This document shows, piece after piece, positions 45,466 to 56,855 of a stretch of DNA of 64,000 nt (positions are counted from its first letter, which is position 1; every line of letters begins with the position of its first letter). Origin of the DNA: Physcia stellaris. Its lineage: Eukaryota > Ascomycota > Lecanoromycetes > Caliciales > Physciaceae. The translations under genes and the position numbers were made by a program. The notes below the pieces were generated by a model. It saw only the letters and a program-made list of their open reading frames with translations, was not told where the DNA came from and did not search any database. Location: positions 1,240,001 to 1,304,000 of the forward strand of contig JABSSW010000003.1 of the NCBI GenBank assembly GCA_018902385.1, read 5' to 3'.

Positions 45466-46563
45466 ATTTCTGGGTCACAATTCTAAAAGGGATGAATGTG
45501 AGAGGCTTTGTATCGTTGGGAATCTTTGCTGACTTATGAGTAGAGGTTATTGACGCAAAACGCCAAACTAATGGCAGGTGACGAGATACGTTGCTTCTCC
45601 AAGGCGGAGGATAAAGTCTGGAAACTCGATGGATCCGAACAGAAAACCACAAGGAGGGAGTCTCGGAAAAGATCGCTGGTCGACCGCCCCTTACGGATAG
45701 TCGCACGCTTAGAAACAAGTAAGGGAGACGCCGGTAAATTGGCGTGGGTAACACAATGGGACTGAGCACCGAAAAGAAACGCATAAGGTCGGTAGACGTC
45801 GTGATAGGCCACTTCGGAACAATAGAGGACTGACTGTAGTATGAAAGGGTCTTTGGAAGTGGCTTCATTTCCATCGATTTACCACATTTCGTGTCGTTCA
45901 AATCAATCCTTCATCGCTGTGCAAAAAGAGAATAATCCAGAGCGGTCTGCCGGCGTGAGAGAGAGTATCGGTTGTTCGCGTAAAGCATCAACTGGAATGG
46001 CTGAAGATAGGGTGGACGCATGACTAGATCTGTAATGTGCCAGTCAATGGCGACACAACGTCACTCACAGTGCGGCTAGATAGGCATCACTAGGTTGCTG
46101 ACGGTAGCCCAAGTGTCTATCTCAATCCTACATAGGCTGGAGTCGCTGCGTTCATCTTGTAAGGTAATTTGCAGTCTTGTCTACGGAGTAGTCGAGAATG
46201 TGGTCTGAACTTTCCTCTGTAGGGCTGAGACGAAGCCTTTTCGGGCCGTTTATCCGTAGCGTCGCGGGGGATCCAGCTTCTTTCTCGCCGATGCTCGCAC
46301 TCTCCTACAGTAGTGTGTTTTGTAGGATACTTGAGTAAGCCAATACAGTCTCCTCGGTTGTTCGATTGGTCTCCTTTTAAATTTGAGCCTCCCTCTCCTC
46401 CCCAGCTTTCCAGCGGCTCCAGTCGCCTGCACCACTGTCTCGAACCTCACACCCTTGCTGTAACCCTTGGCCTTTTACGATCATACGACGAATTTAAGAA
46501 GCAGTGGTTGATTCGAACGCTGACACTCGATTCAGTCACCTACGATCATCCTAGCTAGCTATT
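45466..46563. promoter_or_regulatory. Divergent spacer, SnoaL-like / MYND genes
   Basis: 1.1 kb between divergent starts. Overlapping frames on the minus strand (45377-45901) have no domain. Presumably regulatory DNA for both. Confidence 0.4.
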
Positions 46564-47210
46564 ATGGGCGAAACACCTCTTACATGTGCAATGTGCAACG
46601 CAGCCAAAGCCTCGTTATGCAAACAATGCCACTCAATCTCATACTGCTCCCTAAATGCCAAAAGGCCGATTGGCCATGTCACAAGCTGCTTTGTTCCCAC
46701 TTCAAGACGAACAACGAGCGTCCGAGCCCTAAGCATAGAAGAGCAATCTTATTTCCCGAGGGCCATTTACAGGACAGCTCGCCGCAACTTATCTGGATCG
46801 AGGTGGAAGAGAAATTTGAAGATTACGAGGATGGTTTTTTCTGGGAATTGCCTCTACTGGAGAAGCACATGGGCCGCTCGCTAGGCTCGCTCGGGAGATC
46901 GGAGTTCGAGCGTAATCTCATCCGCCGACGAAAACTCTCGAAAGTGGTTGAAGTGTGGATGAGAGACAACTTCTTCAGCGATGGGTCGTTGCCTAATGAA
47001 AGTATCAAGAAGTCAACAAGGGGTGCTGCTCGCCATGACTGGCGAGGACCTTTAGTTGTGCTGAAGTACATTGGCCTGGGCGGAATGTACATGGGGAATG
47101 GAAAATACGACGATATGAATCTCCGCGACTTTCGGGATACAGCAGACTTCTTCCTTGGATACCCATTCAGTGCTGATGAGCAGGCCGCATTTGAAGAAGA
47201 CTCTGTCTAA
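46564..47210 (+). CDS. MYND-type zinc-finger protein, one frame change
   Basis: Fungal MYND protein of about 215 residues. Seen: CAMCNAAKASLCKQCHSISY then CS, and one frame away KCQKADWPCHKLLCSHF. Together these are the eight MYND zinc ligands in order (CxxC, CxxC, YCS-xxC, C-x3-H-x3-C type). The rest, WIEVEEKFEDYEDGFFWELP, VVEVWMRDNFFSDGSLPNE, RGPLVVLKYIGLGGMYMGNG and DMNLRDFRDTADFFLGYPF, fits a fungal MYND subfamily. The frame changes by one base at the AAA run 46653-46655, inside the finger. Four A would keep YCSLKCQKADW. A missing base call is likeliest. MYND fingers bind proline-rich peptides; the partner is unknown. Confidence 0.78.
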
Positions 47211-50200
47211 AGAAGTCCGCTACTCCATCCATACCGGACTTGATAGTCATTCAAAGCGAGGGGAAAGCCTAGGACCTGGTGGATGTCAATACGTTCGCAA
47301 GCACAACATCCCAAAGAGGACGAAACTTGTATGTGGATGCCGCTTCGTGAGGAACCGCCAAACTCGTGCGATTATTGTTGTTGATTGATAGACTGATTGA
47401 TATGTTGACCGAAAAACAAAAGGCCACCTACTACGAAATTCGAGAATTAGAGCATGTGTTGTGCGTGTAGCGGAATGGGGTGTGCGCCTAATGGCGGCCC
47501 AGCTCTACTGTTACGAACTTGCCAGAGGCATAGTTGTTGACAAGTCGACGGAAGCCTTCGAATCGCTAGATACTCAGGACACATTGCTCTAGTTACTTAC
47601 ATCTGTGCATGGAGCACGAAGCGGCAAGTTCCGTTGTTAATTTGCCTTAACTGTCAAACCACGCTTTAATCAATTAAGGCTGCTCCTTCCGTTGACTCTC
47701 GATTTGACGAAGCCATCAAAACCCTTCTACGTAGCCTTGTACCACGGGCTTGGATTTGAGCTTCAAGGCTTCGTCTCTGAGAATCCTCCCAAGCTCATTG
47801 GCTTCTGTCTAGGATACTCAATTGACGTCATTTCAGAGCTCAGTTTCGTCCAGAGCGAGTGACTGTCCCGCCTGACCATAAGAGGCAAAGGTCAAGATGC
47901 GATAAGGCTACCAAGAAAAACAGAATATCATATTGCTAGCCACGGGCGCTTTCAGTACCCCGCGGAGCTTAGCACCTGGTCGAGTTGATCCCGATCGGAT
48001 GCGGATCGGATCGTGAGTTATGGGCTCCCAAGCAATATTGTGGGAGAAATGGCTGCATGCACGATCCACCCAATCCTTACATTAGCCGGAAACTGTCGTG
48101 GCAGGTTCGAAGTAGGCAGATCCTTCCAAAACCCTTCGACTCGTAAGTCCTCCTGACTTAACAACTGGCGATTACTGCTTCCTTCATCATAACAAGGCAT
48201 TTGGCTTAGTACGGCCGGGCCTGCTGGCGATGGTCCGAAAAGAATGTGCCTCGAATGTTACCTGTCCTGATGGCAGGTTCACTTGACTGTTCCCATCCTT
48301 TTCTAGGTGTCGACAGTGATCTGCACCTTAGATACTGATTCTATCATTGAGGCGTGCGTTGTCCCAGCGGTCTCTGACGTAAGAAAAACGGTTCGCAGAA
48401 CGCCTTACAGCACCTCCACTATTCCACCCGAACCTCATCCCAGACTGTGCAGCCAATTACCCATGACAACGTGTCATGATCTAGCTCCGATCAGACCTCC
48501 TCATCCTCCCACCAGATGATTCCTCGGATATTCTACCCGATAGTTAAACCATACTGCTGGAAATTGAGTTGCATGCGGGAAGTTAACCGAAACCCAGTGC
48601 CACGGTCCTGGATCCTATCGTAATGGCAGGTCTTTAATCCTGTTGGGTAATCAAAACGCTCAATTGCAAGCGACAAGTTCACATAGGACATGTGGGTCTA
48701 TGGCGCAAGAACAATTATCTTACCATGGAGTCGATTTGTCGCTCACCTCCTGTCCACCCTTATGCCCATGCATGAGTTTTCTACGGTGACGAGGGATATC
48801 TACTACCCACGATGGGCTGTTTTAGGCTAATGCACGCCTCGACCCTTCTCTAGCGAGTACACGCCGTGATCGTCGGACTCACCTTCATGCACAGCAAAAG
48901 TACTTCCTGATTTCACCTAAGTTCTTCTGTGCTTGACTCGTAGTCCATTAGGCTATTGGCGGAGCCTGACCGCGCTGAGTGACAAGGGTCCTATATGATC
49001 CGGATGTTCCTGCATGCCTCATGATGTTTGGGTTTTAAAGCCCTTTCGAAATCCGAACCAAGCCTGGTCCAAGAGACACCATAGACTTTCACGACCCTAA
49101 GAGAGCGATTGCCTTATAGTTATATCTTTCAATTCATTTAAAATGGAGGCGCCGTAAGACCCGGCGACTACTCATCTACAGTCATGGGCTAGACTGACGG
49201 AGAGCTAGGACATCAGGACTTAAAAAAACGACGGCTTCACACAATCCTGCGGTTGCCCGCTACCTTCTTGAAGGTAACCCTGTACAAGCAGGCCAGCCTG
49301 GCAACCGCGATCCAGGAGCCCAAGATATGAAGCGGTTCTTGAAAGAGTGGGAAGAGAAGTGGAAGAATATTTCGAAAGAGAAGTTAGTACTCACCAACAA
49401 ACAAGACTAATAAGGATCTTCACTCAGCAACAATTAGTGGCAAGTGTGAGCAAGAGTGATCGGGGATTCCTAGTGTTCGGCGGAACAGAAAGGCTCCCTT
49501 TGCAAACACCTTATCTGGACCTGCGGCTCGCCGTTCGCTATTGCCAATGCGTGGCTTGAAAGTGGTTGTCAATATCGCTCGGGATTGTCTGGACTGCCTC
49601 TTCGAGTCGATGAGGACGCCTAAAAGCTTCTGGATTCTCCTGTGTTCCGATTCTAAGATATGGACATCCTATTTCTTTAGAGCAAGGACCTACTTCAATT
49701 TGTTACATATATTGAGTGGATCAACCTACATACTTCTTCCCATTGAAAGCACCTTATCCCATTATTGGAATACAAAGTTACGAGATGAAAGGAAGCCTAT
49801 CTTTTCATGTTTTTCTAAAGCCCTCCAGCGACAATCAAATAACAAAGTACCAAGCGGTATCGTTCCCCTTTAGAGCACTCCAAGAACCTGCAAAGTCAAT
49901 ATCTCTGAGCTCTGATCACCCTATGCTTGTTCCCTCCGGCTTCTATACTCACTGCTGACTCACCGAAACATGTACCTTTCTTACCACCCCTCTGTCTATC
50001 CTCTTGAACTTCTCGTTTCATTTCCAGTTCAGTTTCATCTCTCTATCCCGAAGGAGAACAGCCAAAAAAAGAAGAAGATTATATCCTAGTACGGGTGACT
50101 ATACCGCTCAAGCAAGTATCGTCTATGGCCTTTACCATAGATCAAAAAATGAGAGACTACTACGGAAAGACCTACCAAGCAAAGCATCATCAGTTGCCTA

Positions 50201-51226
50201 CTCCACACGTCCGGAGAAAACCCAAGAACGGAGAGGAAGTGGACAATAATGAAATACCGGTAGCCGCTATTGGGACAATTCGGACTTCATGCGATATGAT
50301 TGAACTTTTGGAACTGAATTGGTTCCCAAGTTGGGCTACGATGAGTTCATGTCATCTCGGCGCTCATTTTGTGGCCACGGTGAGCGCTCTGGACGAGGGA
50401 AATTAAAGGCTGATACAAATAGGAGCTTCACAGTCAACGCTTGAACAGTAGCTGTGGACCAGTGCGGAAGGATACAATCGATAAAGGAGAGCAACCAGTC
50501 TCAATGAACGCCTCCAAGTACATGGTGGGAGCCAACGACAAAACGTTAAATCGCGGCGGCATCTTAATATAAATCAGCCTGGCCTCCAGTGGTCAACCTC
50601 GACACTAGCCTGCAACACATTGCTGCCAGATGCAGTGAAATGATGGCAGAAGCCGTAAAAAGATTGATGAAAGGGTCCGAGCCACTGCGCAGGTACGAGG
50701 GGGCCAATCAGAATCAGAAGGCATCTCGGTTCGAGCCTTGAATCGCGTCGCGCTAATGAGAGCTTAAAGCAACTTAAGAGACGAAGCTTTCGACCGCAGC
50801 AAGCTGCAAGAGATCTAACAAACACCTGCGCCTCGGGCTTACGTCTCTAACTCAGTCAGCTTACCCATTGCGAAAACATCGATGGTGCATATCCGGCTTT
50901 CTCATGCGCCGAGCTATCTTGTGCCGGACTACCTGAGTTGGTCTCTTCGGACCAACAAAGCCCAAATAGCCCGCTCGTAGCTGGTCTAAATGAACAAGAT
51001 GAGCTATGCTAACTTACATTCAATTTGATTGGCCTATTCGTATTCGCTCTTATCCTAGCTCCGCCGCAATTGGGTGAGAGTTTCTGCTCACGACTGCTGA
51101 TAATATATAATCTTCAGATACTCCCAGTAAGCTCTGCATCAAACCATTTCTCGACTGCATCTCCTTCTCCTGGCCAGAGTCTTTCTTCAAGTAACCATAT
51201 CAAGCTCATCAACTTGACCTCCTGCA
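47211..51226. other. 4 kb gene-empty stretch
   Basis: The longest non-coding interval of normal composition in the window. Frames are short (60-110 codons; for example 49541-49873 and 50095-50406) and carry no domain, terminal repeat or obvious transposase motif that I can see. It could be an old, fully decayed insertion or regulatory DNA. The right 200 bp should be the promoter of the RTA1-like gene. Confidence 0.4.
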
Positions 51227-52126
51227 ATGGCTTGTAGCGCACTTGCTGACTTGGACACCACCCTGTGGTCATTTTGTCCCTCTATCGCCGCAGCCTACCT
51301 CTTTGCTATATTGTTCGGTCTCACTACCGTTGCCCATATCGCCCAAGCCATTATACACCGCAAACTCTACTGCTGGGTAGTCTGCATGTCTGCAGTGTGG
51401 CAAACGGCCGCGTACGGATTCCGCATTGCGTCCATCCACTTCCCTTCGTCTGAGGCCGCCTACTCAGCCTGGTTCATCCTAATCCTTGTTGCGCCTCTGT
51501 GGACCAATGCGTTCGTGTACATGGTTTTCGGGCGTATGGTTTACAACTATACTGCCACAGCACGGCTGTTCAAAGTCAAAGCGTGGAGATTCGGACTTTA
51601 CTTCGTTCTGCTCGACATCGTCGCATTTCTTGTGCAGCTCGCTGGCGCTTCCTCCGCCTCGGGGGATGATGTTCCCGACCATCAAATCATGCTGGGGCTG
51701 CACATCTATATGGTCGGGGTGGGAATCCAGCAGATCTTCATTCTTTTCTTCTGCTACCTCGCATTCCGCTTCCACCAAAATCTCAACCGGCAACCGCAAT
51801 CGGCTCGGCTTGTGCAGGCTAGGACCCTTCTTTACGTCCTTTACTTCGTCCTGCTACTTATCACTGTTCGTATCGTCTTTCGGTTAGCAGAGTATAGCAA
51901 GGGACTCAAAAGCACGATCCCCAACCATGAGGCGTACCAGTATGGGCTTGATAGCGCCATGATGCTGGTTGCGTTCTGGGCGTTCAATGCTGTCCATCCA
52001 GGACGTATCATGGCTGGACCTGAAGCCGATTTCCCGTCGAGGAAAGCAAGAAAGGCTTTCTTCAAAGAGGGTGGACGGGGAGGAATCGGCAACGAGAGTG
52101 AACTCCTACCGACGAGTTATGCGTAA
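51227..52126 (+). CDS. RTA1-like seven-helix membrane protein
   Basis: Fungal-specific membrane family (RTA1/RSB1/RTM1/PUG1), linked to lipid translocation and resistance to toxic lipids or azole-type stress. Single exon, 299 residues, family-typical. Seen: N-terminal YLFAILFGLTTVAHIAQAII, CWVVCMSAVWQTAAYGFRIA, AYSAWFILILVAPLWTNAFV with YMVFGRMVYNY, LYFVLLDIVAFLVQLAGASS, GLHIYMVGVGIQQIFILFFC, VLYFVLLLITVRIVFRLAEY and AMMLVAFWAFNAVHPGRIM. These are seven helices with the family's LAP and VFRxxEY motifs; the C-terminal tail is charged and ends GGIGNESELLPTSYA. Intact; the ATG begins a normal short N terminus. Confidence 0.92.
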   Translation: MACSALADLDTTLWSFCPSIAAAYLFAILFGLTTVAHIAQAIIHRKLYCWVVCMSAVWQTAAYGFRIASIHFPSSEAAYSAWFILILVAPLWTNAFVYMVFGRMVYNYTATARLFKVKAWRFGLYFVLLDIVAFLVQLAGASSASGDDVPDHQIMLGLHIYMVGVGIQQIFILFFCYLAFRFHQNLNRQPQSARLVQARTLLYVLYFVLLLITVRIVFRLAEYSKGLKSTIPNHEAYQYGLDSAMMLVAFWAFNAVHPGRIMAGPEADFPSRKARKAFFKEGGRGGIGNESELLPTSYA

Positions 52127-53714
52127 GAGCCTATTGGGCTTGAGCAGATACCTGGCGGTGGAGCAGATGGCAAGTGAGGGAAAAGCTGAGATTCTCAATG
52201 GGGGGTGAAACGGATTGCGGATGAGAGACTTTTAGAGGTTCCTACTGGAAGCACACATATTATTCCAGTGAGCAATGTTTTTTCTCTACCGTTTCCTAGG
52301 GCCAAAGCGGTGAGATGGGTATGAAAGTGGACTGGGTCTCCGTGGTGGAGGACGAGTTTGTCTATCTTGAGTTTGATCTATGGGTCGCTTATGAAATCAA
52401 TAGACCTGATAGATTTATATTAAGGGGAGACTTAATTTGATAGAAACATGGAATGTGACCTTTGGGACTGAGTACTAATGAGTTTGTGGGGTGGTCAGTG
52501 TGATGACGTGTCTATCAAGCTGAGATTCACGTGGGAGATTAATGGACAGGTGATGTCCTTGATCTCTCTTCTCCTGAAACCAGGCTTTCTGGAGCTTTTC
52601 AGGATAGGCCGAAGAGGACTATGAGAAGTTGGGCAGGTCAGATGAAGAGAGCCTCGAACGTTGTCAGTATCACGAGAGAAGGGAGGAAGAGTCTTGGTTG
52701 ACGGAAATCAAAAAAAAAGTGAACCACAAGAGATGGTAGGAGAAGTAACTGAGTTGTTTTCTTTGCAACATGTGCTCAACTTAGGTGAGAGGTTCCGTCT
52801 TCCAGCTCTCAGCAATGGGCTAGCAGTGCTTGATCCCATAGCCAGGTACTAAGTGGTGCGATTTCCTTAAGTATTCTGACAGACCTCCGATTACCCGATC
52901 TGGGACACAATCCGAGGATGATCTCTAGTCGATGGCATATTCATATGCTTTTTACAAGGATGGATCCGTGTCTTGTCACCATGAATCCAAATCCAAATCG
53001 CACCAAACCATATCATTAGATATAGACTTGTTTCCTTTTCCTTCGTAAGCTCAGACGAGACTCCCAATGTCATCGTATCCTATGGTCTCGTGTGGTGCTA
53101 CCTTACCTCGCATTCATTGTAACTATTACTGCACAACGCGAATCCCTTCCTGGCACAAAACCTGAGATCATAACATGAAGGTAACATTATCTTCTGATTC
53201 CAACCCAAGTCGGGTAATCGCAGGCCCTTCATGGCTAGAATATAAAAATGAGCACCATGAAGTAACAGGCCACGGGGTGAGAATTGTGCTCAGTCATCAT
53301 ACCAGACCGGACCGGGATCTTAAGCGAGGCCCGGGCTTGGCGGCAAGTTCCGTTTTCTTCGCTCATCTCACTTCACTTCTTCCATCTCCTCATCCCCACT
53401 TTCCGCAAGATCTCATCAAGTTGTCATCTCGATCATCAACAAACATCCATCTTCTGTGGTAGTAGGCCATAAATTGTACGTTTATGGATCCTCATTGCCT
53501 TCTCGCTTGCTATTGACTGCACTTATCTCCCTTCTCTCGATTCGTGGCTGACAAGTTTACCGACATTCCGGGCTGACCCTGCTGTTCTTTCAGATAACAC
53601 ATCTCTCAGACGCGAAGCGACAAGAGGTAGATTGACGTGTGACTACTATGCTCCACACAAGGCTTCGTCCATGATACTAACTATTGACTCTCAAATCAAA
53701 GTAATCCTGTCGCA
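52127..53714. promoter_or_regulatory. Upstream region of the CCHC protein gene
   Basis: 1.6 kb without a supported gene. C/T-rich DNA from about 53.36 kb to the start codon looks like promoter and leader. A roughly 40-bp segment at 53190-53230 recurs imperfectly at 57080-57120. Confidence 0.45.
53190..53230. repeat. Dispersed short repeat, copy 1
   Basis: Segment with core CCCAAGTCGGGTAATC, matching 57080-57120 with a few differences. An inverted core CCCGACTTGGGG also occurs near 56925. Confidence 0.5.
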
Positions 53715-55647
53715 ATGAGTTGGAACAACGACGAAAGTAAGTCAAGGCATATTTCATTCCTTCACATACGCTTCCTACGCGTCCCACTTGCAACACAGCA
53801 TCTGCTAACATCGAGGTCCCTGGCCAGACGCCGGAGGCTGGAAAGACGACACTGCAGCCAATGGTGGCTGGAACGATGGCGACAATACCGGCGGTTCCAC
53901 TTGGGATGATGGAGCTCCCAAGGCTGCTGGTGGCTTCGACGCTGCTGGTGGAGACATGAATGGAGGCGCTGTCGTAGGGATCGACAACCGTGCTTGCCGC
54001 ATGTAAGTTACTGGCCTCATATCACATGTGCAGGAGGTTAATTTCTGCTAGTTGCCAGAGCACTGAGCATCTTGCACGCGAGTGTCCCGATAAGCCTGCA
54101 AATAGCGGCGAATGCTTCAACTGTGGTCAAACCGGGTGAGCTCAACTAATCAACCTCAGTCTCGCACTATGCTAATGTGGTGTAGCCATAACAAAGCCGA
54201 CTGCCCAAACCCTAAAGTTGAACGTCCTTTCACCGGTAAATGCCGTATCTGCGAGGAAGAGGGACATCGTTCAGCCGACTGTCCCTCGAAGCCTCCTCCG
54301 AAGTGCAAGAACTGCCAGGAAGAAGGTTGGTGTCTCAAGCTGTATGCTACCCTCCGTAGCTGACCAGTGCTATAGGGCACCAGACAATGGAGTGCACAAA
54401 CAATCGTGTGTTTGATACCTCTGGTCTTGACGTGAAGTCGGCAGAGGACGCGTGGAACGCTATCGAGCAGGCCGACCAGGAGAAGGATCTTGACGACCTC
54501 CAGCTTGTAAGTGGAAACCTGGTGGAATACTGACGACAGAAACTGTGCTGATCCTACTACTAGGCTATTAAGGTCTACATAAAGGCCGTACCTGATACAA
54601 CCTGGGAGCAACTTGAGCGTGCCTTTCGCGTTCATGACTTTAATACGTATCTCATTGCGCAGGAGAAAGAGGAGATCATGTCCACATATACTTTGATCAA
54701 TTTGCAGGGAAAGCTTGATCAGAAGTACCAGGTTGGTTTTTCTTCTCGGCCAAACCTCGTCGTCGTAACGCCCAGGCGGGATGGCCAAGCTCTCCTGAGG
54801 AGAACCTCCAGCGCTTGAAGAATGCTGGACTGCCGTATGAGCGCGGCGTACCGAAGTGCAATAGATGCAACGGTAAGACAGAGTGATCACCCTTATACAT
54901 TACTTACTGACGAATGTTCAGAGCTTGGCCACACTGTCCGTGCCTGCCCCGAGGAGGCTATGGAAATCACCGACCGCGTGGAGGTGAAGTGCGTCAACTG
55001 CGAAGCCGTTGGCCATCGAGCTCGCGACTGCCCAGAGCCCCGCAAAGATCGCTTCGCCTGTAGGAACTGCAAGTATGTTTACTCAATCCCATGCTGTTGC
55101 GCCTACTGATTCAGCTTAGGCAATCTGGTCATACCGCTGCTGAGTGTACCGAGCCTCGCTCCGCCGAAGGCGTGGAATGTAAGAAGTGTAACGAAAGTGA
55201 GTTCATACTTTCAATGATTGCGACACTTCCTAACTATCTCTAGTGGGTCACTTTGCTAAGGATTGCCCAACCGGTGGAGGGGGTGGCTTTGGTTGCCGCA
55301 ACTGCGGCCAGGAGGGTCATAAAGCCGCCGAGTGTACGGAGCCGAAGAACCCAGCCAACTTTACCTGTCGTAACTGCGATGAGAAGGGCCACTTCACCAA
55401 GGAATGCCCCTTGCCTAAGGACTGGTCTAAGGTCAAGTGCAGCAATTGCGAGCAGATGGGTCATGGCAAAGGCCGCTGCCCTAATCCGCCTAAAGAAGAT
55501 GCAGCTGATGGTGGGTTCGGTGATGGTGGCTTTGGAGGTGCTGATACAGCTGGAGGAGGGGATTGGAACACCGGTGGCGACGCTGGTACCAGTTCCTGGG
55601 GCGCCGAGCCAGCTACTGCCACTGTCGGTGATGGCGGCGCTTGGTAA
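53715..55647 (+). CDS. CCHC zinc-knuckle protein with eleven knuckles
   Basis: Cellular nucleic-acid-binding protein (Gis2/Byr3-like group) expected to bind single-stranded RNA or DNA. Nine exons: 53715-53736, 53828-54002, 54052-54135, 54186-54325, 54376-54506, 54564-54872, 54922-55072, 55120-55196 and 55244-55647; introns are 47-91 bp. About 497 residues. Seen: Gly/Trp/Asp-rich head (NAGGWKDDTAANGGWNDGDN); four knuckles (CRICQSTEHLAREC, CFNCGQTGHNKADC, CRICEEEGHRSADC, CKNCQEEGHQTMEC); a helical insert of about 130 residues (AIKVYIKAVPDTTWEQLERA); seven more knuckles; and a Gly/Trp tail. The frame changes by one base at the T run 54737-54741. Six T would give KYQVGFFFSAKPRRRN. A missed base in a run is the likely cause, since everything around is conserved. 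Confidence 0.88.
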
Positions 55648-55808
55648 GCTCTGATAGCGATATGGTCCCTGGTATCGGATCTTGATACTAGACATAAGGA
55701 GCATGATTACAGAATGAGGTAGCGGTATGCCTAGTTCGGTAGACTAGAGCAAAAGACCATGCAACAATACGTGTACCCGTCTTTGGCAATGGCACGAAGT
55801 GATTGACT

Positions 55809-56847
55809 CAAGGCTCGCAATAGTGCACTGAACTATTAGTGCTATCGATGCACTATCGATGTAAACCGATAGTTAATGGTTTGATGCAGAGCATGGTGAT
55901 TAATAGTTGGTGTGATTTTGAAGGTTTGCACTAATAGTGCAAATCGTGAGTATTATTCCTTTAACCCTAAGACATATATTCAGGGTTGTGGCGTTTTAAA
56001 ACATCATTTTGGCATCATTTCTGAGTGATAAATGACGAAAAAGCTATTAGTGCCAAAAAATACCACTTTCATGTGATGATGTTGCAATAAATTACGGGGA
56101 TCACTATTCGGAGGATACATTTTACTATTTGGAGGATAGGGTTAGGGTTGTCTTCTTGGGGCCTACCAAGGACTCGAGAACGCATCAATCAGATATCTAT
56201 TCGCATGCTAATTACACGTTTCCTGCCCATATTGCAGGCATAGCATGCTTCAGAAATCACGTTTTTCTGATCTTTTGCCCGCCTCTGTCTCAAATGTCAG
56301 CTCAAATCTGGCCGTCAAATGCCTGATACACGGTCAAAAAGCCTGACATGAGGCATTTGAATGCTTGGCGAGCAGACAGGCGGACCTGCGAGGGCGAGCT
56401 TGGCGTTCCACCAAATTGTCTGAAATCAATACATCGCATCTCAATTACTCAATGCGCTTCGAACCGATTTCTTTCATTTTTGCAGCATTGGAATCCGCTC
56501 ATTCAGCTCTACGAAAACCATCTTTCACATAATGATTCTTTTCAGTGAAATGTCGAAAGGTGAGAGTGAAAACATTGAGCAAAAAACTTGCAACCCTAAC
56601 CCTATCCTCCAAATAGTAAAATGTATCCTCCGAATAGTGATCCCCTAAATTACTATTTATTGACGTATTTTACATGTTGTCAAGAGCGACGAGCCTGTAT
56701 TGAAAGACGGTCCGCATATTCGAGGCCTCACTAATAGTGCTAATAGTTGGTGTGGTTTTGGCCGATTTTCGCACCGTGTAGGATTTTTCCTAATAGTTGG
56801 TGTGGTGCGGAGCCGATTTTGCACGGTTTGCACCATTGCGAGCCTTG
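55809..56847. mobile_element. Outer MITE, hAT-like, interrupted by a second MITE
   Basis: Non-autonomous inverted-repeat DNA element. Ends are CAAGGCTCGCAATAGTGCA on the left and its complement with one mismatch on the right. It is flanked by a perfect 8-bp target duplication GATTGACT (55801-55808 and 56848-56855). The 1,039 bp include a 550-bp second element plus its 8-bp duplication, so the original element was about 481 bp. Internal copies of AATAGTTGGTGTG and CTAATAGTGC form subterminal repeats. Eight-bp duplications and CA-beginning ends fit the hAT superfamily. No transposase frame. Confidence 0.88.
56096..56645. mobile_element. Inner 550-bp MITE with 55-bp perfect inverted repeats
   Basis: Terminal inverted repeats at 56096-56150 and 56591-56645 are identical over 55 bp, starting GGGGATCACTATTCGGAGGA and ending GGATAGGGTTAGGGTTG. 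The flanking 8-bp duplication TAAATTAC (56088-56095 and 56646-56653) is perfect. There is no transposase frame, so it needs a helper. Perfect termini and duplication imply recent movement. The end of each repeat contains telomere-like TAGGGTTAGGGTT. Confidence 0.93.
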
Positions 56848-56855
56848 GATTGACT

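Noticed and set aside
45377-45901. 174-codon minus-strand frame upstream of the SnoaL-like gene
   Set aside because: Overlaps that gene's start in another frame and shows no domain.
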